Positions 1 through 9,416 of a stretch of 61,592 nt of DNA are shown here, piece after piece. The notes beneath the pieces were generated by a model. The model was given only the letters and a program-made list of their open reading frames with translations, had not been told where the DNA came from and made no database searches. The DNA lies in the NCBI GenBank assembly GCA_021414065.1, contig JAIOPE010000066.1, positions 1-61,592 of the forward strand, written 5' to 3'. Positions within the stretch are counted from its first letter, which is position 1; each line of letters opens with the position of its first letter. The stretch comes from Planctomycetota bacterium. GTDB taxonomy: Bacteria; Planctomycetota; JAJSAM01; JAJVHW01. A program made the position numbers and the translations under genes.

Positions 1-57
1 AACGACCGCGGCGGCGACGTGGTTCCGCGCCAAATCGGTCTCCGCGAGATCAGTAAA

Positions 58-119
58 GCTAGCAGCCTGTCGGGTGACGCCCTCGAGCTTGCAACCGACT
101 ACTCCGACAGGCTGCTAGC
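58..119 (-). terminator. Perfect 16-bp inverted repeat over a stop codon
   Basis: Bases 58-73 and 104-119 are perfect reverse complements of 16 nt, separated by a 30-nt loop. On the minus strand the stem opens at the stop codon of the Gly/Pro-rich secreted protein (cta at 115-117 on the plus strand), so it fits a transcription end or 3' mRNA-protecting hairpin. There is no T-tract, so Rho-independent termination is only a guess. Confidence 0.5.
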
Positions 120-1695
120 GGATCGTCGTACCGGCCCCGCCGTCGGTGCCCGTTGCGGAACCGCCTCCGCCGGAGAAACCGCTCCCCGGCGTCTCGCCGG
201 GACGGGTGCCCCCTTCGAACCCGGTTCCGGTCCCGCCGGGCAGAGCACCTCCGGTCGGAGCATCGCCCGAGGGAGTCTGACCCGTGGGCGCGGGCGATGA
301 GCCGTCGCCACGCGGCAGGCCCGTCGATCCGCCACCCGCGCCGGACGCGGCGCCGCCGGAAGCCCCACTGCCTCCAGCTTCCCCGCCGCCGACGTCCGTA
401 CCGCTCCCGCCCTGAGGTGCGGAACCGCCGCCCGCGCCACCAGATGTCCCGCTGCCGGCTCCAGCGGGCGGGAGGCTCGGCCCGCCGTTCGGCGGAGTCA
501 CCGGGCCGGGCTGCTGCGGGAGCGGACGGTCACCGGGAGGCGTTCCGGAGCCGGGCACCGATGGAGTCCCGGGGACAGGAGCGGCGCCACCCGGCGTCGA
601 ACCGCCGGCGCCACCCGGCGCAGAGCCGCCGACGCTACCGGGTGTCGGCGGCGTTCCCGGGTTGCCGCCGCCTGGCGTGGTCGGGCCGCCCGTGTTGCCA
701 CCCGGCGTCGTCGGACCGGCGGGATCGACCGATCCGCCGCCGCCCGTCGTCGGCGGGCCTGCGTCCACGACGTACGATGCATCGACGACGTTCAGGATGT
801 CGAACGCGTGGACGTTGGAAGACGTCGGCACGGCCTGCACGTTCGCCTGCGCTTTCACCTCGAGCAACGCGGACGACGCGATGCGCACCGCGCAGGATCG
901 AGCGCGGTACCGCTGCTCCACGGACGTTCCCCACCCGTCGGCGTCGCTGGCGGTCGCCACGGACGTGACGCCCATCGACGACCACGCGCCGTCCACGTCG
1001 GACTGACGCTCGTGCGCCTTCGCCCCGAGGTGGAAGCCGTCCTGGCTCTTCCCGGCTTGCGAGCCGGAGTCGTGCTCGTCGGTCTCCTGCGACGACGCGG
1101 ACGCCGCGTTCGTCACGGTGGGATCCACGTGGACGTGACGGGCCCAGCCGTGCGTCTTCCCCGTGATGTCGAGAAGGCGCGCGTCCATCACGGCGTGGTT
1201 GCGGCCGCTGCCCTCGACGGTCCAGCTCGCGTTCACGCCAAGCTCGTTCCGGACGACGATGACCACACGGTCCGCGGCGACGTCTTCGTCGCGGGCGTCC
1301 TCGACCGTGAACTGCACTCGATCCTCGCCCCACGCGCGTTGCGCTTCGCGTGACGAGTCGGACGGGTCGTCGCTGATGACGAGGCCGCCCGACGTGATGC
1401 ACGCCTGGCGCACGATCATCCAGACTGCGTCTGGGTCGTCCGGGTCGGCGTCGAAGATCATGTTGGTGTCGTACTGCGTGCCCGTCGTCCCGAAGTTGTC
1501 GTCGCCGTAGCCGACCGGTGCCGACTTCAGCGGCCCGGGGGACGCGGCGGAGCTACGCGGGTAGCCGGGCACCTGCGAGCGAGTCGGCGTGCCGTCGGCG
1601 CGCGCGCCCGGTCCGAGGATCGCGAGGAGACCGAGTGCGAGTACGAACGGCGCGTGGCGACGCCGCGGAGACGTGATCGGATTCGTGTGGTTCAT
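115..1695 (-). CDS. Secreted protein with ~200-residue Gly/Pro/Thr-rich tail
   Basis: This 526-residue protein matches no family I recognise. The ATG at 1695 was chosen because AGGAG lies about 9 nt upstream and the protein then opens with a typical signal peptide (basic start, hydrophobic core FVLALGLLAILGP, ARA cleavage site). Residues of roughly 40-315 look globular and mixed in composition, with the sort of Asp/Val/Thr content seen in secreted beta proteins. The last 200 or so residues are low-complexity Gly, Pro, Ser and Thr (PTTPGG-like units), suggesting an extended stalk or linker outside the membrane. It lies last in a minus-strand run after two HEAT-repeat secreted proteins, 182 bp downstream of the nearest. 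An extended in-frame start at 1767 exists but would bury the signal peptide. Confidence 0.75.
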   Translation of the reverse strand: MNHTNPITSPRRRHAPFVLALGLLAILGPGARADGTPTRSQVPGYPRSSAASPGPLKSAPVGYGDDNFGTTGTQYDTNMIFDADPDDPDAVWMIVRQACITSGGLVISDDPSDSSREAQRAWGEDRVQFTVEDARDEDVAADRVVIVVRNELGVNASWTVEGSGRNHAVMDARLLDITGKTHGWARHVHVDPTVTNAASASSQETDEHDSGSQAGKSQDGFHLGAKAHERQSDVDGAWSSMGVTSVATASDADGWGTSVEQRYRARSCAVRIASSALLEVKAQANVQAVPTSSNVHAFDILNVVDASYVVDAGPPTTGGGGSVDPAGPTTPGGNTGGPTTPGGGNPGTPPTPGSVGGSAPGGAGGSTPGGAAPVPGTPSVPGSGTPPGDRPLPQQPGPVTPPNGGPSLPPAGAGSGTSGGAGGGSAPQGGSGTDVGGGEAGGSGASGGAASGAGGGSTGLPRGDGSSPAPTGQTPSGDAPTGGALPGGTGTGFEGGTRPGETPGSGFSGGGGSATGTDGGAGTTIR

Positions 1696-1877
1696 GGGTG
1701 CGGAACTCCTGTCATGCGTTCGTGGTGAGAGGGATCGCCTGCGTGTGCGTCGCAACGTGCGACGCATGTCTCACGGCGTCCCCGGGTGCGCGGAACCGGC
1801 CGCAGGCCGGGTCCGGACCCGCGAGCGTCGGCAGCGCAACGAGCGCGGCACCGACGGTGCGGGTCAGGAACTCGGTC

Positions 1878-3419
1878 TCAGCGCGAGAGGTGACGGCCGC
1901 CCGTGGCGTCGGCGATGTCCATCAGGAAGCCCTTCCAGCGGGCCCCCGTGTTCGCGGCACCGATCTCAATCGTGTGGATGCGCGCGAGTCGGTAGCGGTT
2001 CATGTCGCGCACGCCCTCGATGATCGCGTTGCGGCCGGTGCGCTTGCCGGCGCTCGGCGCGCCGTCGGTGAGGAGCACGATCGTGTCGGCCTCGGGGTCG
2101 GAAATCGCGAGTTCGAGCGCGTCGTAGATGTTCGTGCGGCCGTCGGCCTGCGTTTTCTGAAGGTGGTGGAGCGTCGCCGCCCGGGCCTGCTGCGTGGCTT
2201 CGATCAGCGCGGGGCGCATCGGCTCGGCGATCGTCGCGAACGGAATCAGATTGAGCCACGACGGCTTCGGCATGCGGGCGAGCACCGACTGGAACGCCGC
2301 CTCGAGGTCGGCGCGCTTCGTCGTCTTCACGCCGAACCGGACCGGATCGCCCATGGAACTGCTCGCATCGAACACGAAGATCACGTGCTCGGATTCGAGC
2401 GGAAGGTCGGCGAGTCCGCCCTGCGTGGACCCCGGCGTGCGTGCCGCGCGGACCGGCCGCTTCGGCGGCGGGTCGAACTTGCCGCCCGACTCCTTCCACC
2501 ACCGCGCCCAACGCTCGCGGTCGGGCCCGAAGTCGATCCCCGTGAGCGACCAGAGCGCCTCGGCGTACTCGACCCGAACCCGCTCGCGCGCCTCACGCCC
2601 GAGTGACTTCACGAGCGCCTCCGCGCCGCGTCGCGCCGATTCCGGGTCGCCGCCGAACGATGCGATGGCGCGGGCTGCGGCCACGCGGAGCGACCATCCT
2701 GCGTCGTCAACGCACCGCAACGCAGCGTCGAGCCCTTCCGGCGCCGGATACCGTCCGAGGATCGTCATCGCAGCAACGCGCGGCTCGATCGCGTGATCTC
2801 CGAGCGCAACGCCGGCGGCGGTGCCGACCGCGCGGGCGCCGATCAACTCGCCGATCGCGTCGCACGCCACGGCGCGCACGATCGCCTCGTCGCGCAGGAG
2901 CATCGAGTGGAGGTCGGCCGAGGACTCGGCGTCGCGGAGTTCCGCGAGGCCGCGCGCGGCCGCGCAACAGACGGCGGGGTCCTTGTCCTTCAGCGCCGAT
3001 CGCAGCGCGGCCACCCCGGCCGCGCCGGTTTTCGCGATCGCGCGGACCGCGAGGGCTCGGGTCTCCGCAGGGGTCTTCGGTCCGAGCGCCGCCACGAGTG
3101 CCGCGATCTCGTCGGAGCGATCGCGCTTGTCCACGAGGATCGCGGCCGCGCGGTCGCGCACGCCGGCGTCTTCGTCACGCGATGCGACGAGCAGTGCGTT
3201 GACGACGGCCGCCCCGCGCTGGTCGGCGAGCGCCGCGACGGCCTTGCGCCGGACGTGCGGGTCGTTGTCGTTGATGAAACGCTGGAACACCTCGAGCGGC
3301 GTCGGTTCGGCGGCGGTTGCGTGCGACCGGAAGTCGAACGCCGCGACCGCGCAGAGCGTCGCAGACACGGTGACGGCCGCCGCGACAAGCGCGACGGGCC
3401 GGATGGACGATCTCAGCAT
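1878..3419 (-). CDS. HEAT-repeat and von Willebrand factor A domain protein
   Basis: The 513-residue product has an N-terminal hydrophobic segment (signal peptide or anchor), alpha-helical HEAT-like repeats over roughly residues 40-310 (for example NDPHVRRKAVAALADQRG), and a VWA domain over about 340-505. The metal-ion-dependent adhesion site is complete: DASSSMG begins at residue 351, with a later Thr in GRTNIYDAL and an Asp in TDGAPS near 452. VWA domains with this site bind divalent metal and protein partners; no enzymatic role is implied. The start at 3419 has GGAGG about 8 nt upstream. It lies 123 bp downstream of another HEAT-repeat gene on the same strand, so the two may be co-transcribed. 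The function beyond protein binding at the envelope is unknown. Confidence 0.88.
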   Translation of the reverse strand: MLRSSIRPVALVAAAVTVSATLCAVAAFDFRSHATAAEPTPLEVFQRFINDNDPHVRRKAVAALADQRGAAVVNALLVASRDEDAGVRDRAAAILVDKRDRSDEIAALVAALGPKTPAETRALAVRAIAKTGAAGVAALRSALKDKDPAVCCAAARGLAELRDAESSADLHSMLLRDEAIVRAVACDAIGELIGARAVGTAAGVALGDHAIEPRVAAMTILGRYPAPEGLDAALRCVDDAGWSLRVAAARAIASFGGDPESARRGAEALVKSLGREARERVRVEYAEALWSLTGIDFGPDRERWARWWKESGGKFDPPPKRPVRAARTPGSTQGGLADLPLESEHVIFVFDASSSMGDPVRFGVKTTKRADLEAAFQSVLARMPKPSWLNLIPFATIAEPMRPALIEATQQARAATLHHLQKTQADGRTNIYDALELAISDPEADTIVLLTDGAPSAGKRTGRNAIIEGVRDMNRYRLARIHTIEIGAANTGARWKGFLMDIADATGGRHLSR

Positions 3420-3542
3420 CGGAGTGCCTCCGCGGGCGCTCCTGTCTCCCACACCAAGGACGTCCGGAGGGGGCCGGAAGTTACATCCGGGAATCGCGAG
3501 ATTCCGCGCGGCCGGCGCCTGGGGGACTGACGACGCCGTCCG

Positions 3543-5891
3543 CTACGGCTTCGAGATCGCGACGAGCGCCGCCGCCGCGGCAGCGCGGACCGTCTCGTGG
3601 TTCGCGGCGTCCTTCGACGCGGCGTCGAGCGCGCGCACGGCCCGCCACACGCGGGCTTCGCCGCCGAGCGCGTGCGGGAGCGGCGGGATCTGCCCCTGGT
3701 GCGTTTCGAGACAGAGCACGGCGGCCGCGGTCGAGTAGATGCGGCCCCCGTCGGGGCCCCACGGGTCGGCGGGGTCCCACGACCCGGCGCGCGCCCCGGA
3801 TGCAGCCGGGGACTGGGACGGGAGCAGTGCGTCACGCAGCGACTTCTTCCACGTCGCCCAAGCGTCGCCGCCCACGAGGTAGAGGGCCTCCGTGCCCGCC
3901 ATCCACGAGTAGAGGTCGGTCCGCCCGCCTGCCGCGTCCCACGCCGGCGGCATCTTGCGGACGACCTCGAGCCCGTTCGCGAGCGCGGCGTCGGTGCGCA
4001 CATCGCGGCCGAGGAGCAGACGCTGCACGCAGGCCGACGACGTCATCGCGGTCGTCAGCGCCGGCGGGAACTTCTTCAGCATCTCGTTCGTTCGAGCCGA
4101 CTCACGCGAGTCGGGCAGATACCCGACCCGGCCCGTGTTGGCGTCGGTCGCGGTGTCGAGGTACGTCAGCACGGCGCGGTATCCCGAACGGTCCACGCGG
4201 AAGCCCGACCGCTCGCCCGCGCGCAGCGCCTGGACGACCCAGCCGTTGACGGACGTGTCGGCGTCCTTCGGGCGCACGTCGTAGCGCCACGAGCCCTCGG
4301 GATTGCGGCACGCCGCGAGGAAGTCGAGCGCGCGCTGCGCCGACTCACGCCACACCGGGCCGCCGGTGCGACGCGACGCCTCGACCATCGCCAGCGTTCC
4401 GATCGCCTGCGTGTAGATCCAGTGCTTGATCCCGCGAGCGCCGTAGCAGCCGGCGGCGTCCTGAATCTCGACGAGACGGACGAGCGCCCGCCGCAGGGCA
4501 ACGCCGCTCGCATCCGTCTCACCGAACGTCGGCACTGCCCCGCTCCGTGCGAGCGCGAGCGCCGCGAGCGCCGTCAGGCCGTCGTCGAACGCTTCCTTGC
4601 CCGCGCCCCCGGAAGGGCCGTCTTTCGGGTCGTGTTTCTCGAATCCGTCGCCATCGAAGCCGCCGCTCCCGTCCTGATGTCGGACGAGCCACGAGATCCC
4701 CGCGTCGATCGCCTTCTGCACCTCGGCCGGCGCCCGCGACGGCTTCCAGGAACGCTCCATCTCCGCGAGCAGGATCTGCTTCAGCGCCGCCGCCGCCTCG
4801 ACCTGTGCACGCGACTCGCGATCCGCGAGGAGCGCAACGAGGGCGTCGATCGCTGTGCCCTTCCCGTCGTCGCCTGTCGCGCCGAGCGCAAGCGCCGCCT
4901 CGCGACGAACCCGCGCCGCGAGCTCGCCGGTCGTCGCAGCCGACAGTGCCTCGACCGCCTCCGCGAGAACGGGACGGGCCGCGCCCAGCACTTCGGCGGA
5001 GGCGACGGCGATGTCGTCGGCCGCAGCAGCGTCCCCGCCGACGAAACGCATGCCCCGCGCGAGCGCGAATCCACGCAGCGTCCGCCCGGTCGATGCCGCG
5101 TCGGCCCGCTCCGTCGCCGCGGCGACGAGCCACGGCCGCGCGCGGCGCGACGCGTCGTCGTCGCGCCCGGGCAAGGCGAGCAACGCCTGCAAACGCTTGC
5201 CGTCGTAGCGAGCGATGGCCGCCGACGCCGCCGCCGCGCGAACGGGCACCGAGACGTCGCCCATCGCGCGCGCGAGGATCAGGAGCGACGACGCCGCGAG
5301 TTCAGCCGCACGATCGGGCGGCAGCATGCTCACGTCCAACATGCCGAGCGTCTCCACCGCGGCGAGACGCACCGCGGGGTCCGCGTGCGCTGCGAGTTCC
5401 TGCAGCAGCGTGGCTGCTGCATCGCGGTCCTCGACGCGCACGAGCGAGAGGCGCCGGACGGCGGCCGGACGCTCGGCCGTCGGCGCCCTCTGGATCGCCG
5501 CCGGCACGTCGGCGACGCGCGGCGCACCGGCTTCGATCGCCAGGATCGCCTCGCGTGCGGCGGCGGCCAGGGCGACGTCGGTCGATTCCGCCGACGTCCG
5601 GAGCGCGGGGAGCGCGTCGGCCGCAACGGGACCGATCCTGGCGAGAGCGCGCGCGGCCTCGATGCGCGCGCTCGGCGGGCTCCCGTCGGCCACGAGTGCG
5701 ATCGACAGCCACGGCACAGCCGCCGCCCCGATCTTCGCAAGGCCGTCCCGCGCCTGCTCCCGGACGTGCGCCTCGGACGACGCAAGATCTGCAATCAGAT
5801 CCTGGACAACGGCACCGGAGTCCTGGTCCGCGCGGGCGCCGGGCCACATCGAACATGCGAGAAGTACCGACGCAAACACGAAACGTCGCAT
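3543..5891 (-). CDS. Secreted HEAT-repeat protein with terpene-cyclase-like alpha/alpha toroid repeats
   Basis: The 782-residue protein starts with a signal peptide (MRRFVFASVLLACS). Residues of about 30-380 are HEAT/armadillo-like repeats (HVREQARDGLAKIG, AVRLAAVETLGML). From about 385 the sequence changes to repeats of the prenyltransferase/squalene-cyclase fold, seen as AGISWLVRHQDGSGGFDGDG, FLAACRNPEGSWRYD and GWVVQALRAG. These toroid repeats are common in planctomycete secreted proteins where no cyclase activity is known, and I see no clear DXDD catalytic motif. GGAGG lies about 9 nt before the ATG. It is the first gene of the minus-strand trio and is divergent from the ECF sigma factor across about 140 bp. 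The role is likely structural or scaffolding in the periplasm. Confidence 0.87.
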   Translation of the reverse strand: MRRFVFASVLLACSMWPGARADQDSGAVVQDLIADLASSEAHVREQARDGLAKIGAAAVPWLSIALVADGSPPSARIEAARALARIGPVAADALPALRTSAESTDVALAAAAREAILAIEAGAPRVADVPAAIQRAPTAERPAAVRRLSLVRVEDRDAAATLLQELAAHADPAVRLAAVETLGMLDVSMLPPDRAAELAASSLLILARAMGDVSVPVRAAAASAAIARYDGKRLQALLALPGRDDDASRRARPWLVAAATERADAASTGRTLRGFALARGMRFVGGDAAAADDIAVASAEVLGAARPVLAEAVEALSAATTGELAARVRREAALALGATGDDGKGTAIDALVALLADRESRAQVEAAAALKQILLAEMERSWKPSRAPAEVQKAIDAGISWLVRHQDGSGGFDGDGFEKHDPKDGPSGGAGKEAFDDGLTALAALALARSGAVPTFGETDASGVALRRALVRLVEIQDAAGCYGARGIKHWIYTQAIGTLAMVEASRRTGGPVWRESAQRALDFLAACRNPEGSWRYDVRPKDADTSVNGWVVQALRAGERSGFRVDRSGYRAVLTYLDTATDANTGRVGYLPDSRESARTNEMLKKFPPALTTAMTSSACVQRLLLGRDVRTDAALANGLEVVRKMPPAWDAAGGRTDLYSWMAGTEALYLVGGDAWATWKKSLRDALLPSQSPAASGARAGSWDPADPWGPDGGRIYSTAAAVLCLETHQGQIPPLPHALGGEARVWRAVRALDAASKDAANHETVRAAAAAALVAISKP

Positions 5892-6033
5892 GCGACCGAC
5901 CTCCGGGCCCGATCCTACACGCAGTTCTCACCTGACGCTTGCGTGGGGCCCCTACCGTTGACATAGACTGGTCCCCGGCGCGCGTGCAAGGCGCGCCGAC
6001 GCCCCGCGGATGCGGGCGGGGCACGGAAGGACG

Positions 6034-6600
6034 ATGACGGAGCACACGCCCGAGGACGCCCTCGGGACCACGGATCGAATTCTCGTCGAGCGGCCGTTCC
6101 TTCGGCGACTCGCGTTGCGCCTCTCCAGGCGCGACGAAGACGCTGACGACCTCGTCCAGGAAACCATCCTGCGCGCCTACAAGGCGCGGGACCGGTTCGA
6201 GACCGGCACGTCGATGCGCGCCTGGCTCGCGACGATCCTACGTCGCCTCTTCCTGACCGCCGCCTACACGTCGCAGCGCCGCCGCACCGGCACCGACACG
6301 GACCTCGGCGAACCGATCGACACGCTGAGCGAGACGGGCGACACCCCTGACGCCCCCACCACCGAGGCCGCCTACGACCGCGCGCTCGACCGCGTGGACG
6401 ACCGCGTCCGCGACGCGTTCGTCCGCCTGCCGGAGACCTACCGCGACCCGTTCGTGCTCTTCGCGCTCGACGGGCTCACCTACGCCGAGATCGCGGGTCG
6501 CCTGCGCATCCCGATCGGAACGGTGATGAGCCGCATCCACCGCGCCCGCGCCCGCCTGAAGGAGAGCGCCCTGCAGAAGACCACCGGGGAGATCGTCTGA
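6034..6600 (+). CDS. ECF-subfamily RNA polymerase sigma factor
   Basis: The 188-residue protein has the two conserved sigma-70 regions of extracytoplasmic-function sigma factors. Region 2 includes DADDLVQETILRAYKARDRF and the RAWLATILRR helix around residues 35-75. Region 4 is the C-terminal helix-turn-helix LTYAEIAGRLRIPIGTVMSR near 150-180. The ATG at 6034 was taken in preference to one 24 nt upstream because a GGAAGG lies directly before it and the sequence then resembles other family members. No anti-sigma or zinc-finger partner gene is adjacent: the next gene is convergent (ftsH) and the previous one divergent, so its regulator must lie elsewhere or it is controlled by expression. The target promoters are unknown. 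Confidence 0.93.
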   Translation: MTEHTPEDALGTTDRILVERPFLRRLALRLSRRDEDADDLVQETILRAYKARDRFETGTSMRAWLATILRRLFLTAAYTSQRRRTGTDTDLGEPIDTLSETGDTPDAPTTEAAYDRALDRVDDRVRDAFVRLPETYRDPFVLFALDGLTYAEIAGRLRIPIGTVMSRIHRARARLKESALQKTTGEIV

Positions 6601-6612
6601 AGTCTCGATCGC

Positions 6613-6779
6613 GACTCGGCCCTACCTCGTCGGGGACGCCACCACGAGCGCCGGGTCTCCTTCTCCTCGGTCCGGCCCGGCCGCTCTGCTCCGCGAATGC
6701 GCGTCGCGGGGGGTAACGCGCGTCGAGCCCCGGCCGGTCTCGATCGCACCTCCGGCCGACCTCGTCGGGGACGTCCCCC
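6613..6779. repeat. Dispersed intergenic repeat, copy A
   Basis: Between the convergent ends of the sigma factor gene and ftsH, bases 6613-6708 match bases 23310-23406 over about 97 bp with scattered differences. The core at 6663-6708 agrees at 44 of 46 positions with 23361-23406. A second partial unit (ACCTCGTCGGGGACG) recurs at about 6758-6773, so the locus looks like a degenerate tandem. No open frame of convincing coding character crosses it. Confidence 0.75.
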
Positions 6780-6790
6780 CCGCAGCGCCG

Positions 6791-8680
6791 CTACGCCGCC
6801 GGGGCGACGGGCAGCGTCATCAGGCGCTCGAACTCCTCGCGCTCGACGACTTCCTTCTCCATGAGCACGCCGCGGACGCGCTCCAGAAGTTCGCGGTTGC
6901 GCGTGACCAGGTCCACCGCTCGCACCTCGCAGCGGGAGACGATCTCGCGGACCTCTTCGTCGATCACGTTCTGCGTGGACTCGCTGTGCGCGCGGTCCGG
7001 CTTGACCATCGAGTCGCGGAGGAACTGGGCGCCCTCGTCCTCGAGCGACACGGGGCCCACGCGCTCGCTCATCCCGTAGCGCGTGACCATGTGCCGCGCG
7101 ATGCGCGACGCGACTTCGAGGTCGTTCGACGCGCCGGTGGAGAGATGCCCGTAGACGACCCGTTCCGCGGCGCGTCCGCCGAGGAGCGCCATGATGCGCG
7201 CGACGAGTTCGTCACGCGTGTAGACCATGCGCTCCTCCTCGGGGAGGAACATGGTGCTGCCGCCGGTCGAGACGCCGCGCGGGATCACGCTGATGCGGTG
7301 GACGGGGTCGGTGCCGGGCGTGAAGTACCCGACGAGCGCGTGCCCGGTCTCGTGCGTCGCGACGATCTCCTTTTCGCGTGCCGTGATGCCCCGGCGCTGC
7401 TTCTTCAGGCCGGTCATCACGCGATCGATCGCCTCTTCGAGGTCGGCCGACATCACGGACTTCTGGTTCTTGCGGGCGGCGAGCAGCGCGGCCTCGTTGA
7501 CCACGTTCGCGAGGTCCGCGCCGACGAACCCCGGCGTGCGCTTCGCGATCGTCGAGAGATCCACTGTGGGGTCGAGCTTCACCTTGCGCGCGTGGACGTC
7601 GAGGATCTTCCGGCGTCCGAAGACGTCGGGGCGGTCCACCACGATCTGACGGTCGAAGCGGCCCGGGCGGAGTAGCGCCGGGTCGAGGATCTCCGGGCGA
7701 TTCGTGGCCGAGATGATGATCACGCCGCTGTTCGCGTCGAAGCCGTCCATCTCCACGAGCAGCGCGTTCAGGGTCTGTTCGCGCTCGTCGTTGCTGATCG
7801 GCGACGAACCACGCGTCTTGCCGAGCGCGTCGAGCTCGTCGATGAAGACGATGCAGGGCGACTGCTGCTCCGCCTGACGGAACAGGTCGCGCACGCGGCT
7901 CGCGCCGACGCCGACGAACATCTCCACGAAGTCGGAGCCCGAGAGACTGAAGAACGGCACGCCCGCCTCGCCGGCGATCGCGCGGGCGAGGAGCGTCTTG
8001 CCGGTGCCCGGCGCGCCGAGGAGCAGCACGCCCTTGGGGATGCGCGCGCCGAGCGCCTGGAACTTCTTCGGCTCGCGGAGGAACTCGACGATTTCCTTCA
8101 CTTCCTCGACCGCTTCGTCGGCGCCGGCGACGTCGGCGAACGTGACGTGGACTTCCTTCTCCGCGTAGATCTTCGCCTTGCTCTTGCCGAAGTTCATGAC
8201 TCCCTGCGGCGGTCCCATGCGCCGCATCAGGAACCAGAACAGCCCGGCCACGAGCACGATCGGCAGGATCCACATGAAGAAGAACGGGCCGAACAGGCCG
8301 CCCGAATTGTCGAACGTGACGGACCCGCGCGGTGTGGCGTCTTCGACGGCGGCCTGGAAGCGTTCCTTCGCCTTGTCGCCATTGATCTGAGCGGACCAGC
8401 GGGCGGGCTCCTTGTCCTTGCCGTCTTCGCCCTTCTCGGCGCGGAGCACGACTTTGATCTGGTCCGGCGTGATGACCGCCTTCTCGACCTTCCCCTCCGC
8501 GGCCATCGTCATGATCTCGGAGATGGGCTTCGCCGGGTACTGCTGTTCCTGGAGGAACTGGCCGACGATCGCCACCATCAGCACGAGCAGGAGGATCAGA
8601 GGAAGTCCGATCTTCGGCTTCTTCGGCTCCTCGCCCGGCTTGCCGCGGCGCGCCTTCGGTTCGTCGTTCATGTCGCTCAA
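6791..8680 (-). CDS. ftsH: ATP-dependent zinc metalloprotease FtsH
   Basis: This 629-residue membrane protease degrades misfolded membrane proteins and short-lived regulators. Two membrane spans are visible (about 24-45 and 130-155). The AAA+ module has Walker A GAPGTGKT near 222-229, the pore loop [13 protein letters not shown] and the second region of homology with [19 protein letters not shown]. The M41 zinc site is HETGH near 443-447 (usually HEAGH), with the third ligand Asp in [10 protein letters not shown]. The start is a TTG whose following A makes a TTGA overlap with the stop of the upstream thioesterase gene. GGAG lies 6 nt before it, whereas the ATG three codons later is too far from that site. 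It is convergent with the sigma factor gene. Confidence 0.97.
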   Translation of the reverse strand: MSDMNDEPKARRGKPGEEPKKPKIGLPLILLLVLMVAIVGQFLQEQQYPAKPISEIMTMAAEGKVEKAVITPDQIKVVLRAEKGEDGKDKEPARWSAQINGDKAKERFQAAVEDATPRGSVTFDNSGGLFGPFFFMWILPIVLVAGLFWFLMRRMGPPQGVMNFGKSKAKIYAEKEVHVTFADVAGADEAVEEVKEIVEFLREPKKFQALGARIPKGVLLLGAPGTGKTLLARAIAGEAGVPFFSLSGSDFVEMFVGVGASRVRDLFRQAEQQSPCIVFIDELDALGKTRGSSPISNDEREQTLNALLVEMDGFDANSGVIIISATNRPEILDPALLRPGRFDRQIVVDRPDVFGRRKILDVHARKVKLDPTVDLSTIAKRTPGFVGADLANVVNEAALLAARKNQKSVMSADLEEAIDRVMTGLKKQRRGITAREKEIVATHETGHALVGYFTPGTDPVHRISVIPRGVSTGGSTMFLPEEERMVYTRDELVARIMALLGGRAAERVVYGHLSTGASNDLEVASRIARHMVTRYGMSERVGPVSLEDEGAQFLRDSMVKPDRAHSESTQNVIDEEVREIVSRCEVRAVDLVTRNRELLERVRGVLMEKEVVEREEFERLMTLPVAPAA

Positions 8681-9180
8681 GAACTGCTCCGTGGGTCAGT
8701 GGTGGACGTTCGTTCCGCGAGCCGCAGCGCGCGGCGCCGCTGCGCTGCCTCGAACCGGCGGACTTCCACCGGCGTGACGGGCAGCACGGCGGGGACGGGG
8801 CAGGGCTTGCCGTCGTCTCCAAGCGCGACGAACGTGAAGTAGGCCGACGCCGTGTGACGCCGGCGTCCGGTGCGCGCGTCCTCCGCCATGCAGAGGACGC
8901 CGACCTCCATGCTCGTGCGGCCGGCGAAGTTCACCGACGCGAGCAGGACGAGCACCTCGCCGACGTGGGCGGGGCTCTCGAAGTCGATCCGGTCCACCGA
9001 AGCCGTCACGCAGACGTGGCCGGCGTGCCGCTGGGCCGCGATGGCGGCCGCGATGTCCATGTGGTGCATGACCACGCCGCCGAGGGCGTTCCCGAGCACG
9101 TTGGCGTCGTGCGGGAGCATGAGCTGGACCATCTCGACGTGCGAGGCGGAGACGGGCTTCGGCGGGAGGGTGTCGGACAT
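8677..9180 (-). CDS. Acyl-CoA thioesterase, hotdog fold
   Basis: The 167-residue protein resembles the YciA/BFIT-type acyl-CoA thioesterases that hydrolyse acyl-CoA to free fatty acid and CoA. The N-terminal strand MVQLMLPHDANVLGNALGG and the following MHHMDIAAAIAAQRHAG helix carry the Asn/Asp and Gly pattern of the hotdog active site. The downstream SVDRIDFESPAHVGEVLVL and GRTSMEVGV strands complete one domain, and the last 20 residues are a basic, low-complexity tail. The ATG at 9180 is preceded by a short AAGG. Its stop overlaps the TTG start of ftsH by 4 nt (TTGA), so the two are translationally coupled. The substrate chain length cannot be read from the sequence. Confidence 0.92.
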   Translation of the reverse strand: MSDTLPPKPVSASHVEMVQLMLPHDANVLGNALGGVVMHHMDIAAAIAAQRHAGHVCVTASVDRIDFESPAHVGEVLVLLASVNFAGRTSMEVGVLCMAEDARTGRRRHTASAYFTFVALGDDGKPCPVPAVLPVTPVEVRRFEAAQRRRALRLAERTSTTDPRSSS

Positions 9181-9416
9181 GTGCCTTGGTTAGGACGGGC
9201 CCGGCGGGAGCCGGATGAAACGGGAAACGCTACCGGAGCGTGACGACCTGCGAATGGAATCGACCCGCGCCGGAGCCCGGCAGGCCGTTTCCGCCGCACG
9301 CCGTCCTTGCTCGAACGCTCCGGCCCGACCTATGCTTCCTGATCTTCTGCGTCCGACTCTGAAGCGAAGCCCCCGCGCGCCCGTTCCGGGCTCGGCCCCC
9401 CCTCTTCGAGGTGACC

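Noticed and set aside
153..968. Long open frames antisense to the Gly/Pro-rich secreted protein
   Set aside because: They mirror the codon bias of the real gene, are Arg-rich and lack start signals.
5958..5963. TTGACA upstream of the ECF sigma factor gene, as a -35 box
   Set aside because: No -10-like hexamer lies 16-18 nt downstream; the following bases are GC-only, so a promoter could not be supported.
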